DNA from: DATHSN01 sp035464115
GTDB lineage: Bacteria; Actinomycetota; Acidimicrobiia; Acidimicrobiales; SKKL01
Reading direction: 5' to 3'
Assembly: GCA_035464115.1 (NCBI GenBank)
Contig: DATHSN010000313.1
Location: 1 to 9,886, forward strand
Length of the DNA stretch: 9,886 bases
Part shown: positions 1 to 6,180 of the stretch, piece after piece
How the letters are laid out: every line of letters begins with the position of its first letter
Numbering within the stretch: the stretch's first letter is position 1
Position numbers and translations under genes: made by a program
Notes under the pieces: model-generated
Database searches by the model: none
What the model saw: only the letters and a program-made list of their open reading frames with translations
Told to the model about the DNA's origin: nothing

Positions 1-224
1 GGCGCCTGGTCCCGGCGGTCGAGCCCGACGACCTGGTGCGGGCCGATGCCGGGGTGCGGGCCCAGGCGGTCGGACCCGACGGCGCGCTGCTCGACGACTT
101 CGTCATCGAGCGCACGGGCCGGGTGGTGCACGTGGTCAACGCCCCGTCCCCGGCCGCCACCGCCGGGTTCGCCATCGGTGCCGCCATCGCGGACCGCGTC
201 GCCGAGGTGGCGCCGGTCACTTGA
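1..224 (+). CDS. lhgO: L-2-hydroxyglutarate oxidase, C-terminal end (5' truncated by window)
   Basis: Only the last 73 or so residues are present; the first complete codon begins at base 3 and the gene ends with TGA at 222-224. The fragment carries the C-terminal signature of the LhgO/L2HGDH family of FAD-dependent oxidoreductases: a GVRAQAV segment, an acidic DGALLDDFVIE stretch, then VVHVVNAPSPAATAGFAIG, which closes the FAD site in this DAO-fold family. The family oxidises L-2-hydroxyglutarate to 2-oxoglutarate at the membrane, passing electrons to the quinone pool. Identification rests on recognising this conserved tail; the N-terminal Rossmann motif is outside the window. The next gene is 89 nt downstream and appears to have its own promoter. 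Confidence 0.85.
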   Translation, partial: RLVPAVEPDDLVRADAGVRAQAVGPDGALLDDFVIERTGRVVHVVNAPSPAATAGFAIGAAIADRVAEVAPVT

Positions 225-234
225 CGTCGGCCTG

Positions 235-261
235 ATTGTCGATCAAGTTGATCGGTAATAT
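235..261 (+). promoter_or_regulatory. Operator/promoter candidate upstream of the peroxiredoxin gene
   Basis: A perfect 7-bp inverted repeat, CGATCAA-G-TTGATCG (240-254), lies inside a wider imperfect dyad with ATT at 235-237 and AAT at 257-259. TAATAT at 256-261 could serve as a -10 and CTGATT at 232-237 as a weak -35 (18-nt spacing), which would put the dyad between the two boxes. That is a usual place for a repressor or redox-regulator site. The symmetry is seen directly; the promoter assignment and regulator are inferred. Confidence 0.45.
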
Positions 262-313
262 CGGGAATCGACCCCGGGCGCGGCGTGCACCCGGGCAGGA
301 AGGGACGTCCCCC

Positions 314-949
314 ATGGCACTGCACCTCGGCGACACCGCCCCGGACTTCACCGCCGAGTCCACCGCGGGCACCATCCACCTCCACGAGTACCTCGGCGAC
401 GGCTGGGGCGTGCTGTTCTCCCACCCCGCCGACTTCACGCCGGTGTGCACCACCGAGCTCGGTCGGGTGGCGGCGCTCGCGCCGGAGTGGGAGAAGCGCA
501 ACGTGAAGGTGCTCGGCCTCTCGGTCGACCCCATCGAGGACCACGAGGCGTGGAGCGGCGACATCGCCGAGACCCAGGGCACGGCGCTGAACTTCCCGCT
601 GATCGCCGACCCCGACAGGACGGTCGCCGACCTCTACGACATGGTGCCCCCGGCGGCCGAGAACAACCTCACCGTGCGGTCGGTCTTCGTCATTGGGCCG
701 GACAAGAAGGTGAAGCTCTCCATCACCTATCCGGCGAGCACGGGGCGCAACTTCGACGAGATCCTGCGGGTGATCGACTCGCTCCAGCTCACCGCCGGCT
801 ACCAGGTGGCGACCCCGGTCGACTGGACCCACGGCGACGACGTCATCATCGTCCCCGCGGTCACCGACGAAGAGGCCGACGCCAAGTTCCCGAAGGGCTA
901 CACGAAGCTCAAGCCCTACCTGCGCATCACCCCGCAGCCGAACCTCTGA
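314..949 (+). CDS. 1-Cys peroxiredoxin (Prx6 family)
   Basis: This gene encodes a 211-residue cytosolic peroxidase that reduces hydrogen peroxide and organic hydroperoxides through one catalytic cysteine. Residues 35-51 (FSHPADFTPVCTTELGR) form the Prx6-type active site, with His37, Thr42 and peroxidatic Cys45; Arg122 in LTVRSVFVI fits the conserved arginine. No other cysteine is present, so a 1-Cys mechanism needing an external reductant is expected. The C-terminal part (residues about 150-211: QVATPVDWTHGDDVIIVP, then FPKGYTKLKPYLR) is the extended domain of the Prx6 class and separates it from 2-Cys AhpC/Tsa. The ATG at 314 is chosen because AGGAAGGG at 297-304 is 9 nt upstream and the family's N-terminus starts there. 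An upstream in-frame start at 236 would add 26 unlike residues. Confidence 0.93.
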   Translation: MALHLGDTAPDFTAESTAGTIHLHEYLGDGWGVLFSHPADFTPVCTTELGRVAALAPEWEKRNVKVLGLSVDPIEDHEAWSGDIAETQGTALNFPLIADPDRTVADLYDMVPPAAENNLTVRSVFVIGPDKKVKLSITYPASTGRNFDEILRVIDSLQLTAGYQVATPVDWTHGDDVIIVPAVTDEEADAKFPKGYTKLKPYLRITPQPNL

Positions 950-957
950 GTCGAGCC

Positions 958-989
958 GTGGCGGGCGGCGCAGTAGCGTCGCCCGCCAT
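958..989 (+). promoter_or_regulatory. Possible leaderless promoter and hairpin before the serine hydrolase gene
   Basis: TAGCGT at 974-979 matches the TANNNT -10 pattern of actinobacterial promoters. It sits 8 nt before the ATG at 988, the spacing seen when transcription starts at the first base of the start codon. No Shine-Dalgarno sequence precedes that ATG, which agrees with leaderless translation. The same bases form an inverted repeat (GCGGGCGGCG 961-970 against CGTCGCCCGC 977-986, one G-T wobble, extendable by 2-3 pairs) that could also act as a terminator for the peroxiredoxin gene. There is no T-tract. Confidence 0.4.
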
Positions 990-2109
990 GAGCACCGGGG
1001 GGATCCACACCGACCGCATCGACGCGCTCCTCGAGCGGGCCCGTCGCGAGATCGACGCCGGGCTGTTGCCCTCGTGCCAGGTCGCGCTCGCCCGCGACGG
1101 CGAGCTCCTCGTGTTCGAGGCCCTCGGCGACGCCACCACCGACACCCGCTACAACGTCTTCTCGGCCACCAAGCCGTTCGTGGCCGGGGTGATGTGGACC
1201 CTCATCGGCGAGGGCGCCGTCGACCCCGCCACCCGGGTGGCCGAGATCGTCCCCGAGTTCGGCACCAACGGCAAGGACGTCATCACCATCGAGCAGGTGA
1301 TGCTCCACACGTCGGGGTTCCCCGCCGCCCCGCTGGGTCCGCCGGCGTGGGCCACCCGCGAGGGTCGCCTCGAGGTGTTCGCCCGGTGGCGGCTGAACTG
1401 GGAGCCCGGCACCCGCTACGAGTACCACCCCACCTCGGCGCACTGGGTGCTCGCCGAGATCATCGACCGGGTCACCGGCGCCGACTACCGCGACGAGGTG
1501 CAGCGCCGGATCACCGACCCGATGGGCCTGCCGCGCGTGCTCGGCATCGGGCCCGACGTCGCGGTCGCCGAGCTGCGCACCGCCGGCGAGGAGGCCACCC
1601 CCGCCGAGCTGCGCGAGGCCTTCGGGGTCGACGAGCTGCCCGCCACCGAGGTCACCGACGCCGCGCTGCTCGGCTTCAACCACCCGGCGGCCCGCGAGGT
1701 GGGCGTGCCCGGCGGCGGCGGCGTGATGCGGGCTGCCGACCTGGCGCTGTTCCACCAGAACCTGCTCGACGACCGCGCCGGCATCTGGGACCCCGCGATC
1801 CGGCGCGACGTCACCACCCGCGTGCGCAACCTCCTCCCCGACCCGTTCACCGGCGTGCCCGCCAACCGCACGCTCGGGCTGGTGCTGGCCGGCGACGACG
1901 GCAAGGCCAACATGCGCGGCTTCGGCCACACCTGCTCGCCGATGACGTTCGGCCACAACGGGGCCGCCGGCCAGGTGGCGTGGGCCGACCCCGCCACCGG
2001 GCTGTCGTTCGCCTACGTCACCAACGGCATCGACGTGAACGTGGTGCGCCAGCCCCGTCGGGGCATCGCCCTGTCGAGCATCGCCGCCACCTGCGCCGAC
2101 CCCCGCTGA
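988..2109 (+). CDS. Beta-lactamase-family serine hydrolase (class C / EstB-like)
   Basis: The 373-residue product belongs to the serine beta-lactamase-like family (class C lactamases, DD-peptidases, EstB-type esterases). The nucleophile motif is Ser59-Ala-Thr-Lys62 in YNVFSATKPFVAG. The second motif is Tyr146 in PGTRYEYHPTSAHWVLAEIIDRVTG, here Y-H-P rather than the Y-S-N of true class C lactamases. The third motif is His323-Asn-Gly325 in FGHNGAAGQVAWADPATG, where classical enzymes have K-T-G. The H-x-G variant and the lack of a signal peptide favour a cytosolic esterase, amidase or lactone hydrolase over an antibiotic-resistance enzyme. The substrate cannot be told. An earlier in-frame start at 445 would run through the peroxiredoxin gene and is not credible. 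Confidence 0.88.
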   Translation: MSTGGIHTDRIDALLERARREIDAGLLPSCQVALARDGELLVFEALGDATTDTRYNVFSATKPFVAGVMWTLIGEGAVDPATRVAEIVPEFGTNGKDVITIEQVMLHTSGFPAAPLGPPAWATREGRLEVFARWRLNWEPGTRYEYHPTSAHWVLAEIIDRVTGADYRDEVQRRITDPMGLPRVLGIGPDVAVAELRTAGEEATPAELREAFGVDELPATEVTDAALLGFNHPAAREVGVPGGGGVMRAADLALFHQNLLDDRAGIWDPAIRRDVTTRVRNLLPDPFTGVPANRTLGLVLAGDDGKANMRGFGHTCSPMTFGHNGAAGQVAWADPATGLSFAYVTNGIDVNVVRQPRRGIALSSIAATCADPR

Positions 2110-2124
2110 CCGACCGCGCCGGGC

Positions 2125-2147
2125 GGCCGGGGTGCCTCGGTCCGGCC
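2125..2147 (+). terminator. GC-rich hairpin after the serine hydrolase gene
   Basis: GGCCGG (2125-2130) and CCGGCC (2142-2147) form a perfect 6-bp stem with an 11-nt loop, 16 nt after the stop codon. No T-run follows, so any termination would be of the GC-only type suspected in actinobacteria. A second inverted repeat follows, GTCGAC at 2175-2180 and again at 2200-2205. Confidence 0.3.
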
Positions 2148-2343
2148 CACGGCTGCACGTCGGCGCGGATGCTCGTCGACGCCCGCACCGGCTGAACGGG
2201 TCGACATACGGCAGTCGTGGACGTCAAGGGCGGCCTACGGCATCCTCGACGGCTCGTGCCGTGTCACGAAACGTTCGCCCGCTGGCGCTCCCCGACGATA
2301 GGGGGCGTGCGGAACTCCGCGCGATCCGGCATTTCTTGGTGCC

Positions 2344-2397
2344 CCAGACCGGCGCCGTCTGGCACGTGTGAGAAGCCAGTCACGGACTGGATCTCAC
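2344..2397. terminator. Two adjacent hairpins at the convergent gene junction
   Basis: The first hairpin is CCAGAC (2344-2349) with GTCTGG (2357-2362), enclosing GGCGCC. The second is GTGAGA (2368-2373) plus CCAGTC (2376-2381) pairing with GACTGG (2385-2390) plus TCTCAC (2392-2397), a 12-bp stem with a 3-nt loop and a small 2/1 internal loop; it overlaps the stop codon of the acetyltransferase gene. Lying between convergent genes, they may terminate both. No T-tract is seen on either strand. The rest of the 2110-2393 gap holds no credible gene. Confidence 0.4.
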
Positions 2398-3002
2398 GCC
2401 GGCGGGCGCAGCATCGCCCAGACGGGAGGGCCACCTTCGATGCGAACCTCGTCGACGACATCGAAGCCGAGCCTGGCGTAGAAGCGGAGGTTCGCGTCCG
2501 AGGATGTCTCGAGGAACGCATGGATCTGTTCCTCATCTGCTGCGGCCAGTGTGGGAGCGAGGACGGCGGCGCCGAGTCCCTGCCGCTGTGAGGCGGTGCT
2601 CGTTCCGACCGCGCCGAGGTAGAGGTGCGGTAGCTCGGGTTGAAGACGGCTCACGGCCTCTTCGGCAGCCCGAGACGCTTCATGACGGTCGCCTTCGAGC
2701 GCCCGTTGCTCGCCGGCGATCTCCGCCCATGCGGCCTCGGGGGGCGGACATCGACTGTCCGTCCAGATGGCGGCTGCCTCGATCGTGTTGGCAGTACAGG
2801 CGACCCAGACCTGGCCGAAGGGAATCCCGAGGTGCTCCAGTGCGAGCCGCTGCAACCCTTCGATGCGCCTTCGGTGGTCGCTGGCGTCGACCGTCCAACG
2901 TGTCCAGGCATAGTCAGAGAACGCGTCCGCCAGCACCTGCGCGATCCCGTCGAGATCGCCGATACCCGCGCGCCGCACCCGTCGACCTGATGGGACGCTC
3001 AT
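2394..3002 (-). CDS. GNAT-family N-acetyltransferase
   Basis: The 202-residue product has the GNAT fold signature. Motif A is LYLGAVGTSTASQRQGLGAAVL (residues 127-148), with Gln139-Arg-Gln-Gly-Leu-Gly144 binding the acetyl-CoA pyrophosphate. Motif B is ANLRFYARLGFDVVDEV (170-186), with the usual N..FY..LGF. The N-terminal part (RRAGIGDLDGIAQVLADAF) is the expected first strand and helix. The family transfers acetyl from acetyl-CoA to an amine; the substrate is not predictable here. The ATG at 3002 is preferred because the GNAT domain starts a few residues later; the open frame continues upstream to 3185 but reads as low-quality Arg/Ser/Pro sequence. No clear ribosome-binding site precedes 3002. 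Codon choice looks less GC-extreme than in neighbouring genes. Confidence 0.88.
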   Translation of the reverse strand: MSVPSGRRVRRAGIGDLDGIAQVLADAFSDYAWTRWTVDASDHRRRIEGLQRLALEHLGIPFGQVWVACTANTIEAAAIWTDSRCPPPEAAWAEIAGEQRALEGDRHEASRAAEEAVSRLQPELPHLYLGAVGTSTASQRQGLGAAVLAPTLAAADEEQIHAFLETSSDANLRFYARLGFDVVDEVRIEGGPPVWAMLRPPA

Positions 3003-3220
3003 TGCGCCAGTCTTGCTCGTCGCCGTCCGGTCAGCGGAGTGGACACCAATCTCACCCGGCGGACTGGCGCGGCACACAACGTCACGTCCTGGTTCGGAGT
3101 GCAACCAAGGTGCCGATCCTCGCGGCGCCCTACGCGACGAACGTGCCGCTCCGGTGTTCAGCGATCTCCCGGTTCGCCGTGGCACCGGCTCGGTTCACCC
3201 GGCAGTGGGTGCGTCCTCGC

Positions 3221-3604
3221 TCAGCGGTCGCCGCTCAGGCGGGAGAGCACTGACGGTCCGAGGCGCACCTCGTAGGGGACCTCTCGGAGACGTTCGGCGC
3301 TCTCGATCACGCCTCTTTGGGCGAGGAGATCGACGAGCCAGTCCCAAGGATGGTCGTCGCCGGTCTGTTCGGCATCGTCGGGCAGAACCACCCCGAGGAC
3401 GTCGCTCTCGATGCCTGCCGCCGTCATGTGCGTCCAGATGTCAGCGTCCTCGCCACCGTTCGCCCAGGCCGAGTAGCCACGCTCAGAGTGCAGGACGACT
3501 TCGGACCCGTCATCGAGCACCGCGTATTCGCTGACACGGAAGTTGGCCTGGGTCGACGTGTCGCCCTCCAGTTCGCACAGGGCACCGAGCCGAACGACTG
3601 CCAC
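3221..3604 (-). CDS. Hypothetical protein, 5' end uncertain
   Basis: I do not recognise this 127-residue protein. Its composition is that of a real soluble protein: residues about 1-60 are strand-like with many acidic and hydrophobic positions (RVSEYAVLDDGSEVVLHSERGYSAW), then an acidic linker (DDAEQTGDDHPWDW) and a helical/strand C-terminus (LLAQRGVIESAERLREVPYEVRLGPSVL). It has one cysteine and no membrane segment. The first in-frame start after a stop (3611-3613) is GTG at 3604, with only a weak GATGGGG upstream. The adjoining minus-strand frame from 3723 to about 3605 reads as plausible protein, so the true N-terminus may lie upstream across a frameshift. It points the same way as the acetyltransferase gene but is 218 nt upstream of it, so co-transcription is uncertain. 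Confidence 0.6.
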   Translation of the reverse strand: MAVVRLGALCELEGDTSTQANFRVSEYAVLDDGSEVVLHSERGYSAWANGGEDADIWTHMTAAGIESDVLGVVLPDDAEQTGDDHPWDWLVDLLAQRGVIESAERLREVPYEVRLGPSVLSRLSGDR

Positions 3605-3798
3605 GCCCCATCATGCACCAGGCCGAGCCACTCTCGGTCTCCGGTTCGCCGGAGGACGGTCTCGGCACGAGTCGGCACATCTGCGGCGTACGCCGTCTCG
3701 CAGGGGGCGGCGAGGAGCAGGGTTCAGTCCCACCGCAGCGACGGCGTGCATCATCGTCTGATGGTGGTGTCGTCGTTCGGTGGCCCATGCTGAGCTCC

Positions 3799-3826
3799 CG
3801 TAACGCGCTCGGCGGAGTCGCGAACT
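3799..3826 (+). promoter_or_regulatory. ECF-type promoter element, copy A (lipoprotein operon)
   Basis: CGTAAC at 3799-3804 and CGAACT at 3821-3826 are separated by 16 nt, and the 3' box is preceded by GTCG (3817-3820). Bases match the two copies between 6114 and 6216. A start site about 7 nt after the -10 would fall near 3832, giving a leader of about 30 nt that includes the strong ribosome-binding site AAGGAGGG (3852-3859). The match is seen in the sequence; recognition by the sigma factor at 5385-6053 is inferred. Confidence 0.6.
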
Positions 3827-3862
3827 ACTGGGTGGACATGGCCACGACCCGAAGGAGGGCTC

Positions 3863-4216
3863 ATGTTCCACCTCACGCACCACCGACTCGTCGCAGCGAC
3901 CGTCGCAGCGCTCGTTGCGGCAGCGTTCGTCGGCGGGTGCGGTGACGACACCACCACCTCCTCCACCGGGGCGCCGCCCACCACGTCGGGCAGCGGGAAC
4001 GGCGACGTCGTCGATCTCGTCACCCGCGAGCACCTCGAGCAGGGCGGCGCAGAGGTGTCGTCGGCGGACCTCGGCACCAACGGCGAGAACTGGTTCGTCG
4101 AGGTCCGAACCGTCGATGGCAACTGCGTCGCCTGGCTGGTCACCGGTGTCGGCCCCGGCGGTGGTGACGCGGACGCCAGTGTCACCGGCACAACGCTGCC
4201 GTGCGTCGACTCGTGA
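3863..4216 (+). CDS. Small predicted lipoprotein
   Basis: The 117-residue product has a lipoprotein signal peptide: a short His/Arg-containing n-region, a hydrophobic stretch at residues 9-24 and a lipobox Val23-Gly-Gly-Cys26. Cys26 would be lipidated and the protein anchored outside the membrane. A Thr/Ser/Gly/Pro-rich linker (residues 29-48) leads to a small domain of about 65 residues with two cysteines (88 and 114) that could form a disulfide. I recognise no family. AGGAGG at 3853-3858 precedes the ATG by 4 nt, and promoter element A lies upstream. The stop codon overlaps a GTG start of the next gene (GTGA), so the two are probably co-translated. Confidence 0.8.
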   Translation: MFHLTHHRLVAATVAALVAAAFVGGCGDDTTTSSTGAPPTTSGSGNGDVVDLVTREHLEQGGAEVSSADLGTNGENWFVEVRTVDGNCVAWLVTGVGPGGGDADASVTGTTLPCVDS

Positions 4217-4641
4217 CCGGCACTCGTCGCGGTACCCCCGCCCGACAGACGCGACGATCGACCCGTTCAGGTTCGCGCTGGGCGCCGCTGGTGGTCCTGG
4301 CGGTGGTCGCCGTCGTGGGTGTTGGCTGCGGCGACAGCGACCGAACCGAGTGCGTCAGCGAGTTCGGCGCCGAGCTGTGCGTCACAGTGCGCGATTCCGG
4401 GACCGAGATCTCTGGCCGGGGGTTCGCTCCCGGTACCGATGCCCTGGTCGCGGCCCAGTCGCCGCTGCTCGGCGAGGTCGCGCCGGGTGCTCCTGTGTTC
4501 GTCACAGACGACGGCACCTTCGGACTCACCACCGCTCTGCTGTCCTCGATCGGGGCCGCCCGGCCACCCGCCGAGGTCCGTGTGGAGGGCACCACCGCCG
4601 CCGGTGAAGATGTCCAGCTCACGGTCACCATCGCAGAGTGA
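4213..4641 (+). CDS. Predicted lipoprotein / membrane-anchored small protein
   Basis: A 142-residue product is read from GTG 4213, which overlaps the previous stop by 4 nt; an in-frame GTG at 4201 is an alternative and neither has a visible ribosome-binding site. Residues 11-24 are Arg-rich, residues 25-38 are hydrophobic and end in a lipobox-like Gly36-Val-Gly-Cys39. The exported part (about 45-142) is short, beta-rich in appearance (ELCVTVRDSGTEISGRGFAPG; VRVEGTTAAGEDVQLTVTI) and may be an Ig-like sandwich, though that is only pattern reading. Its N-terminus closely matches that of the 6217 gene (QTRRS..R.G.RWA.L). Second gene of the operon preceded by promoter element A. Confidence 0.75.
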   Translation: MTGTRRGTPARQTRRSTRSGSRWAPLVVLAVVAVVGVGCGDSDRTECVSEFGAELCVTVRDSGTEISGRGFAPGTDALVAAQSPLLGEVAPGAPVFVTDDGTFGLTTALLSSIGAARPPAEVRVEGTTAAGEDVQLTVTIAE

Positions 4642-4646
4642 GAGCA

Positions 4647-4688
4647 CCGACCTCGAGCCGTCGCCAACGCTGTGGGGCTGCCGGTCGG
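4647..4688. terminator. Imperfect hairpin between convergent genes
   Basis: CCGACC (4647-4652) pairs with GGTCGG (4683-4688), and AGCC (4656-4659) pairs with GGCT (4676-4679), separated by a symmetric 3/3 internal loop. It fills most of the 54-nt gap between the stop codons of the plus-strand lipoprotein gene and the minus-strand anti-sigma gene, where a bidirectional terminator would be expected. There is no T-tract. Confidence 0.3.
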
Positions 4689-4695
4689 GGTCCGT

Positions 4696-5388
4696 CTAGC
4701 CGAGGTCGCTGAGATGCACGAAGAGCAGGTCGGGGGCGAGCATCAGGTAGCCGGCGGCGTTGGCTGTGGGGGGGACGTCGCTGAGGGGTTGGCCGTTGCT
4801 GGGGCTGAGGATCCGGGTGGTGAGTCCGAGGTCGCGGGCGGCGCGGACGACGGCTGCGGGGTCGTCGCGGTCGACGTCGACCCCCGCGAGCGGTTCACCG
4901 TCGGCCCAGGGATCGGTCGGGGCGCCATAGGGCTCGCCGGGGGCGGCGGCCACGCCGTAGGCGAGGGTGATCGTCGGCGGGTCGTCGCCGTCGATCACGA
5001 CACGTTCTCCGGCGCCTGCGGGAGCGGCGAGGCTGGTGACCTGTCCGACCCGCGAGGGTCCGGTGGGGTCGGGGCGCAGGTCGACGTCGAAGCCGGCGTC
5101 GCGCAGGGCAGCGACGGCATCGTCGACGTGGCCGGCGCGTGCGGCGATGGTGATGGCGACATCGCCGTTGGGGAGTGGCTCGATGTGGATCGCAGCGGCG
5201 GCCGAGTCGCTGTGGGTGAGCCAGCTGGTTCCTGCGAGCCCGGCGCCGATGGCGACGACGACGGCCACGGCTGCGGCGATGCGTCGGCGTCGCTGGCGTC
5301 GGTGGTTGAGCCGCCCGGCGGCGGCGACGAGCTGGTCGCCGAGGTGGCGTTGCCAGCTCGGCATCTCGGCGGGATCGGGGACGCTCAT
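4696..5388 (-). CDS. Single-pass membrane protein, probable anti-sigma factor
   Basis: The 230-residue protein has a cytosolic arm of about 35 residues ending in RRQRRRR, one membrane segment (about 37-54, IAAAVAVVVAIGAGLAG) and an extracytoplasmic domain of about 170 residues with many Asp, Pro and Ala. Its ATG overlaps the TGA of the sigma gene (ATGA), the classic arrangement of ECF sigma and anti-sigma pairs, and this context is the main reason for the call. The arm contains no cysteine, so it is not a zinc-binding (ZAS) anti-sigma factor, and it is short for a sigma-binding domain. It could instead be a membrane protein merely co-expressed with the sigma factor. The outer domain is not one I can name. 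Confidence 0.7.
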   Translation of the reverse strand: MSVPDPAEMPSWQRHLGDQLVAAAGRLNHRRQRRRRIAAAVAVVVAIGAGLAGTSWLTHSDSAAAAIHIEPLPNGDVAITIAARAGHVDDAVAALRDAGFDVDLRPDPTGPSRVGQVTSLAAPAGAGERVVIDGDDPPTITLAYGVAAAPGEPYGAPTDPWADGEPLAGVDVDRDDPAAVVRAARDLGLTTRILSPSNGQPLSDVPPTANAAGYLMLAPDLLFVHLSDLG

Positions 5389-6053
5389 CGCAGCTCGTGT
5401 CCGATCTGGTCCGCGAAACGGGCCGACAGCTTCGCCAACGCCCGTGACACCCGGACCCGGGCGGCTCCGATCGAGCAGCCGAGCTCGGCGGCGACGGCGT
5501 CGTAGGGGCGTTGCTCACCGATCCGCAGGATGAGCGCACGGCGGTCGGTGGCGCTCAACGTGTCGAGCGTGACCTGCACGATCGCGACCGCCAGGCGTTC
5601 ATCGAGGCGCGCGTCGGCGTCCGCGAAGGGGTCGCCGTCGATGGGTTCGACCGCGATCGCGGCACGTTCGCGCCAGCGGCGCTCGACGTAGCCTCGGCGT
5701 TGCCACCCGGCGAGCTGGTGGTGGGCGATGCCCCACAGGAACTGTCGGGCGTGACCCCGCCGGGGCGAGAACCGCCGCCGCGACGACAACAGCTCGGCGT
5801 AGGTCTCCGCCACCAGATCGGCCACGATCTCGGGGTCGACGGCTCGGGGCGCGAACCAGCGGGTGAGATCCCCACAGGTGCGGGCGTAGAGCTCCCCGAA
5901 CGCCGCTGGGTTGCTCCACGACGCCACCAACAGCTCCGACTCCGCCGCCACGTCGACGTCCGGGGCCCGCCCGGGGGCGCGCTCGCTCGGGCCGGGCACG
6001 CCAGCCCGGTCCTCAACAGGTCCGCGAGACACCCGCACCGGCGGTCTGTTCAT
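5385..6053 (-). CDS. ECF-type RNA polymerase sigma factor
   Basis: The 222-residue product has both parts of a minimal group IV sigma-70 factor. Region 2 spans about residues 50-120 (AFGELYARTCGDLTRWF, EIVADLVAETYAELLSSRRRF, ARQFLWGIAHHQLAGWQRR), which opens and reads the -10. Region 4 spans about 162-212 (LDTLSATDRRALILRIGEQRPYDAVAAELGCSIGAARVRVSRALAKL), a helix-turn-helix reading the -35. The first 40 residues are a Pro/Arg-rich extension without a family match. The ATG at 6053 is the only conventional start after an in-frame stop at 6075-6077; no strong ribosome-binding site is seen. The downstream membrane protein overlaps it by 4 nt. Promoter element B lies upstream with a leader of about 60 nt, suggesting autoregulation. 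Confidence 0.9.
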   Translation of the reverse strand: MNRPPVRVSRGPVEDRAGVPGPSERAPGRAPDVDVAAESELLVASWSNPAAFGELYARTCGDLTRWFAPRAVDPEIVADLVAETYAELLSSRRRFSPRRGHARQFLWGIAHHQLAGWQRRGYVERRWRERAAIAVEPIDGDPFADADARLDERLAVAIVQVTLDTLSATDRRALILRIGEQRPYDAVAAELGCSIGAARVRVSRALAKLSARFADQIGHELR

Positions 6054-6113
6054 CGTGGTCAGTGCCCATGTCGCTCATCGCTCTCCGCCGTCTCACCCGT
6101 GTCGCGGTCGTTC

Positions 6114-6148
6114 GCTGTGGACTTCGCGACGCGCCCCGATCCGTTACA
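6114..6148 (-). promoter_or_regulatory. ECF-type promoter element, copy B (sigma/anti-sigma operon)
   Basis: Read on the minus strand, TGTAAC (6148-6143) is followed after 12 nt by GTCGCGAAGTCCACAGC (6130-6114). Taking CGAAGT as the -10 gives a 16-nt spacer, usual for ECF promoters. The 17-nt 3' block is identical at 16 positions to copy C on the other strand. Confidence 0.6.
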
Positions 6149-6180
6149 CCATGGCACCAGCGGGTTCGCCGCCGCTGCGA

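Noticed and set aside
302..311. Palindrome GGGACGTCCC just before the peroxiredoxin start.
   Set aside because: It overlaps the ribosome-binding site, and a 10-bp palindrome is unremarkable at this base composition; not enough for an operator call.
445..987. Long in-frame N-terminal extension of the serine hydrolase.
   Set aside because: It overlaps the well-supported peroxiredoxin gene in another frame, and the extension is Arg/Gly/His-rich sequence typical of an antisense or shifted reading of GC-rich coding DNA.
916..1956. Long minus-strand open frame opposite the serine hydrolase.
   Set aside because: Gly/Val/His/Arg low-complexity translation of high-GC antisense DNA; the plus strand carries clear catalytic motifs.
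3003..3185. 61-residue upstream extension of the acetyltransferase frame.
   Set aside because: The extension has no family similarity that I can see, is rich in Arg/Ser/Pro, and the GNAT domain begins shortly after the ATG at 3002.
4672..5505. Long plus-strand open frame opposite the first anti-sigma gene.
   Set aside because: Gly/Val/Asp-rich antisense shadow; the minus-strand gene has proper topology and an ATGA overlap with the sigma gene.
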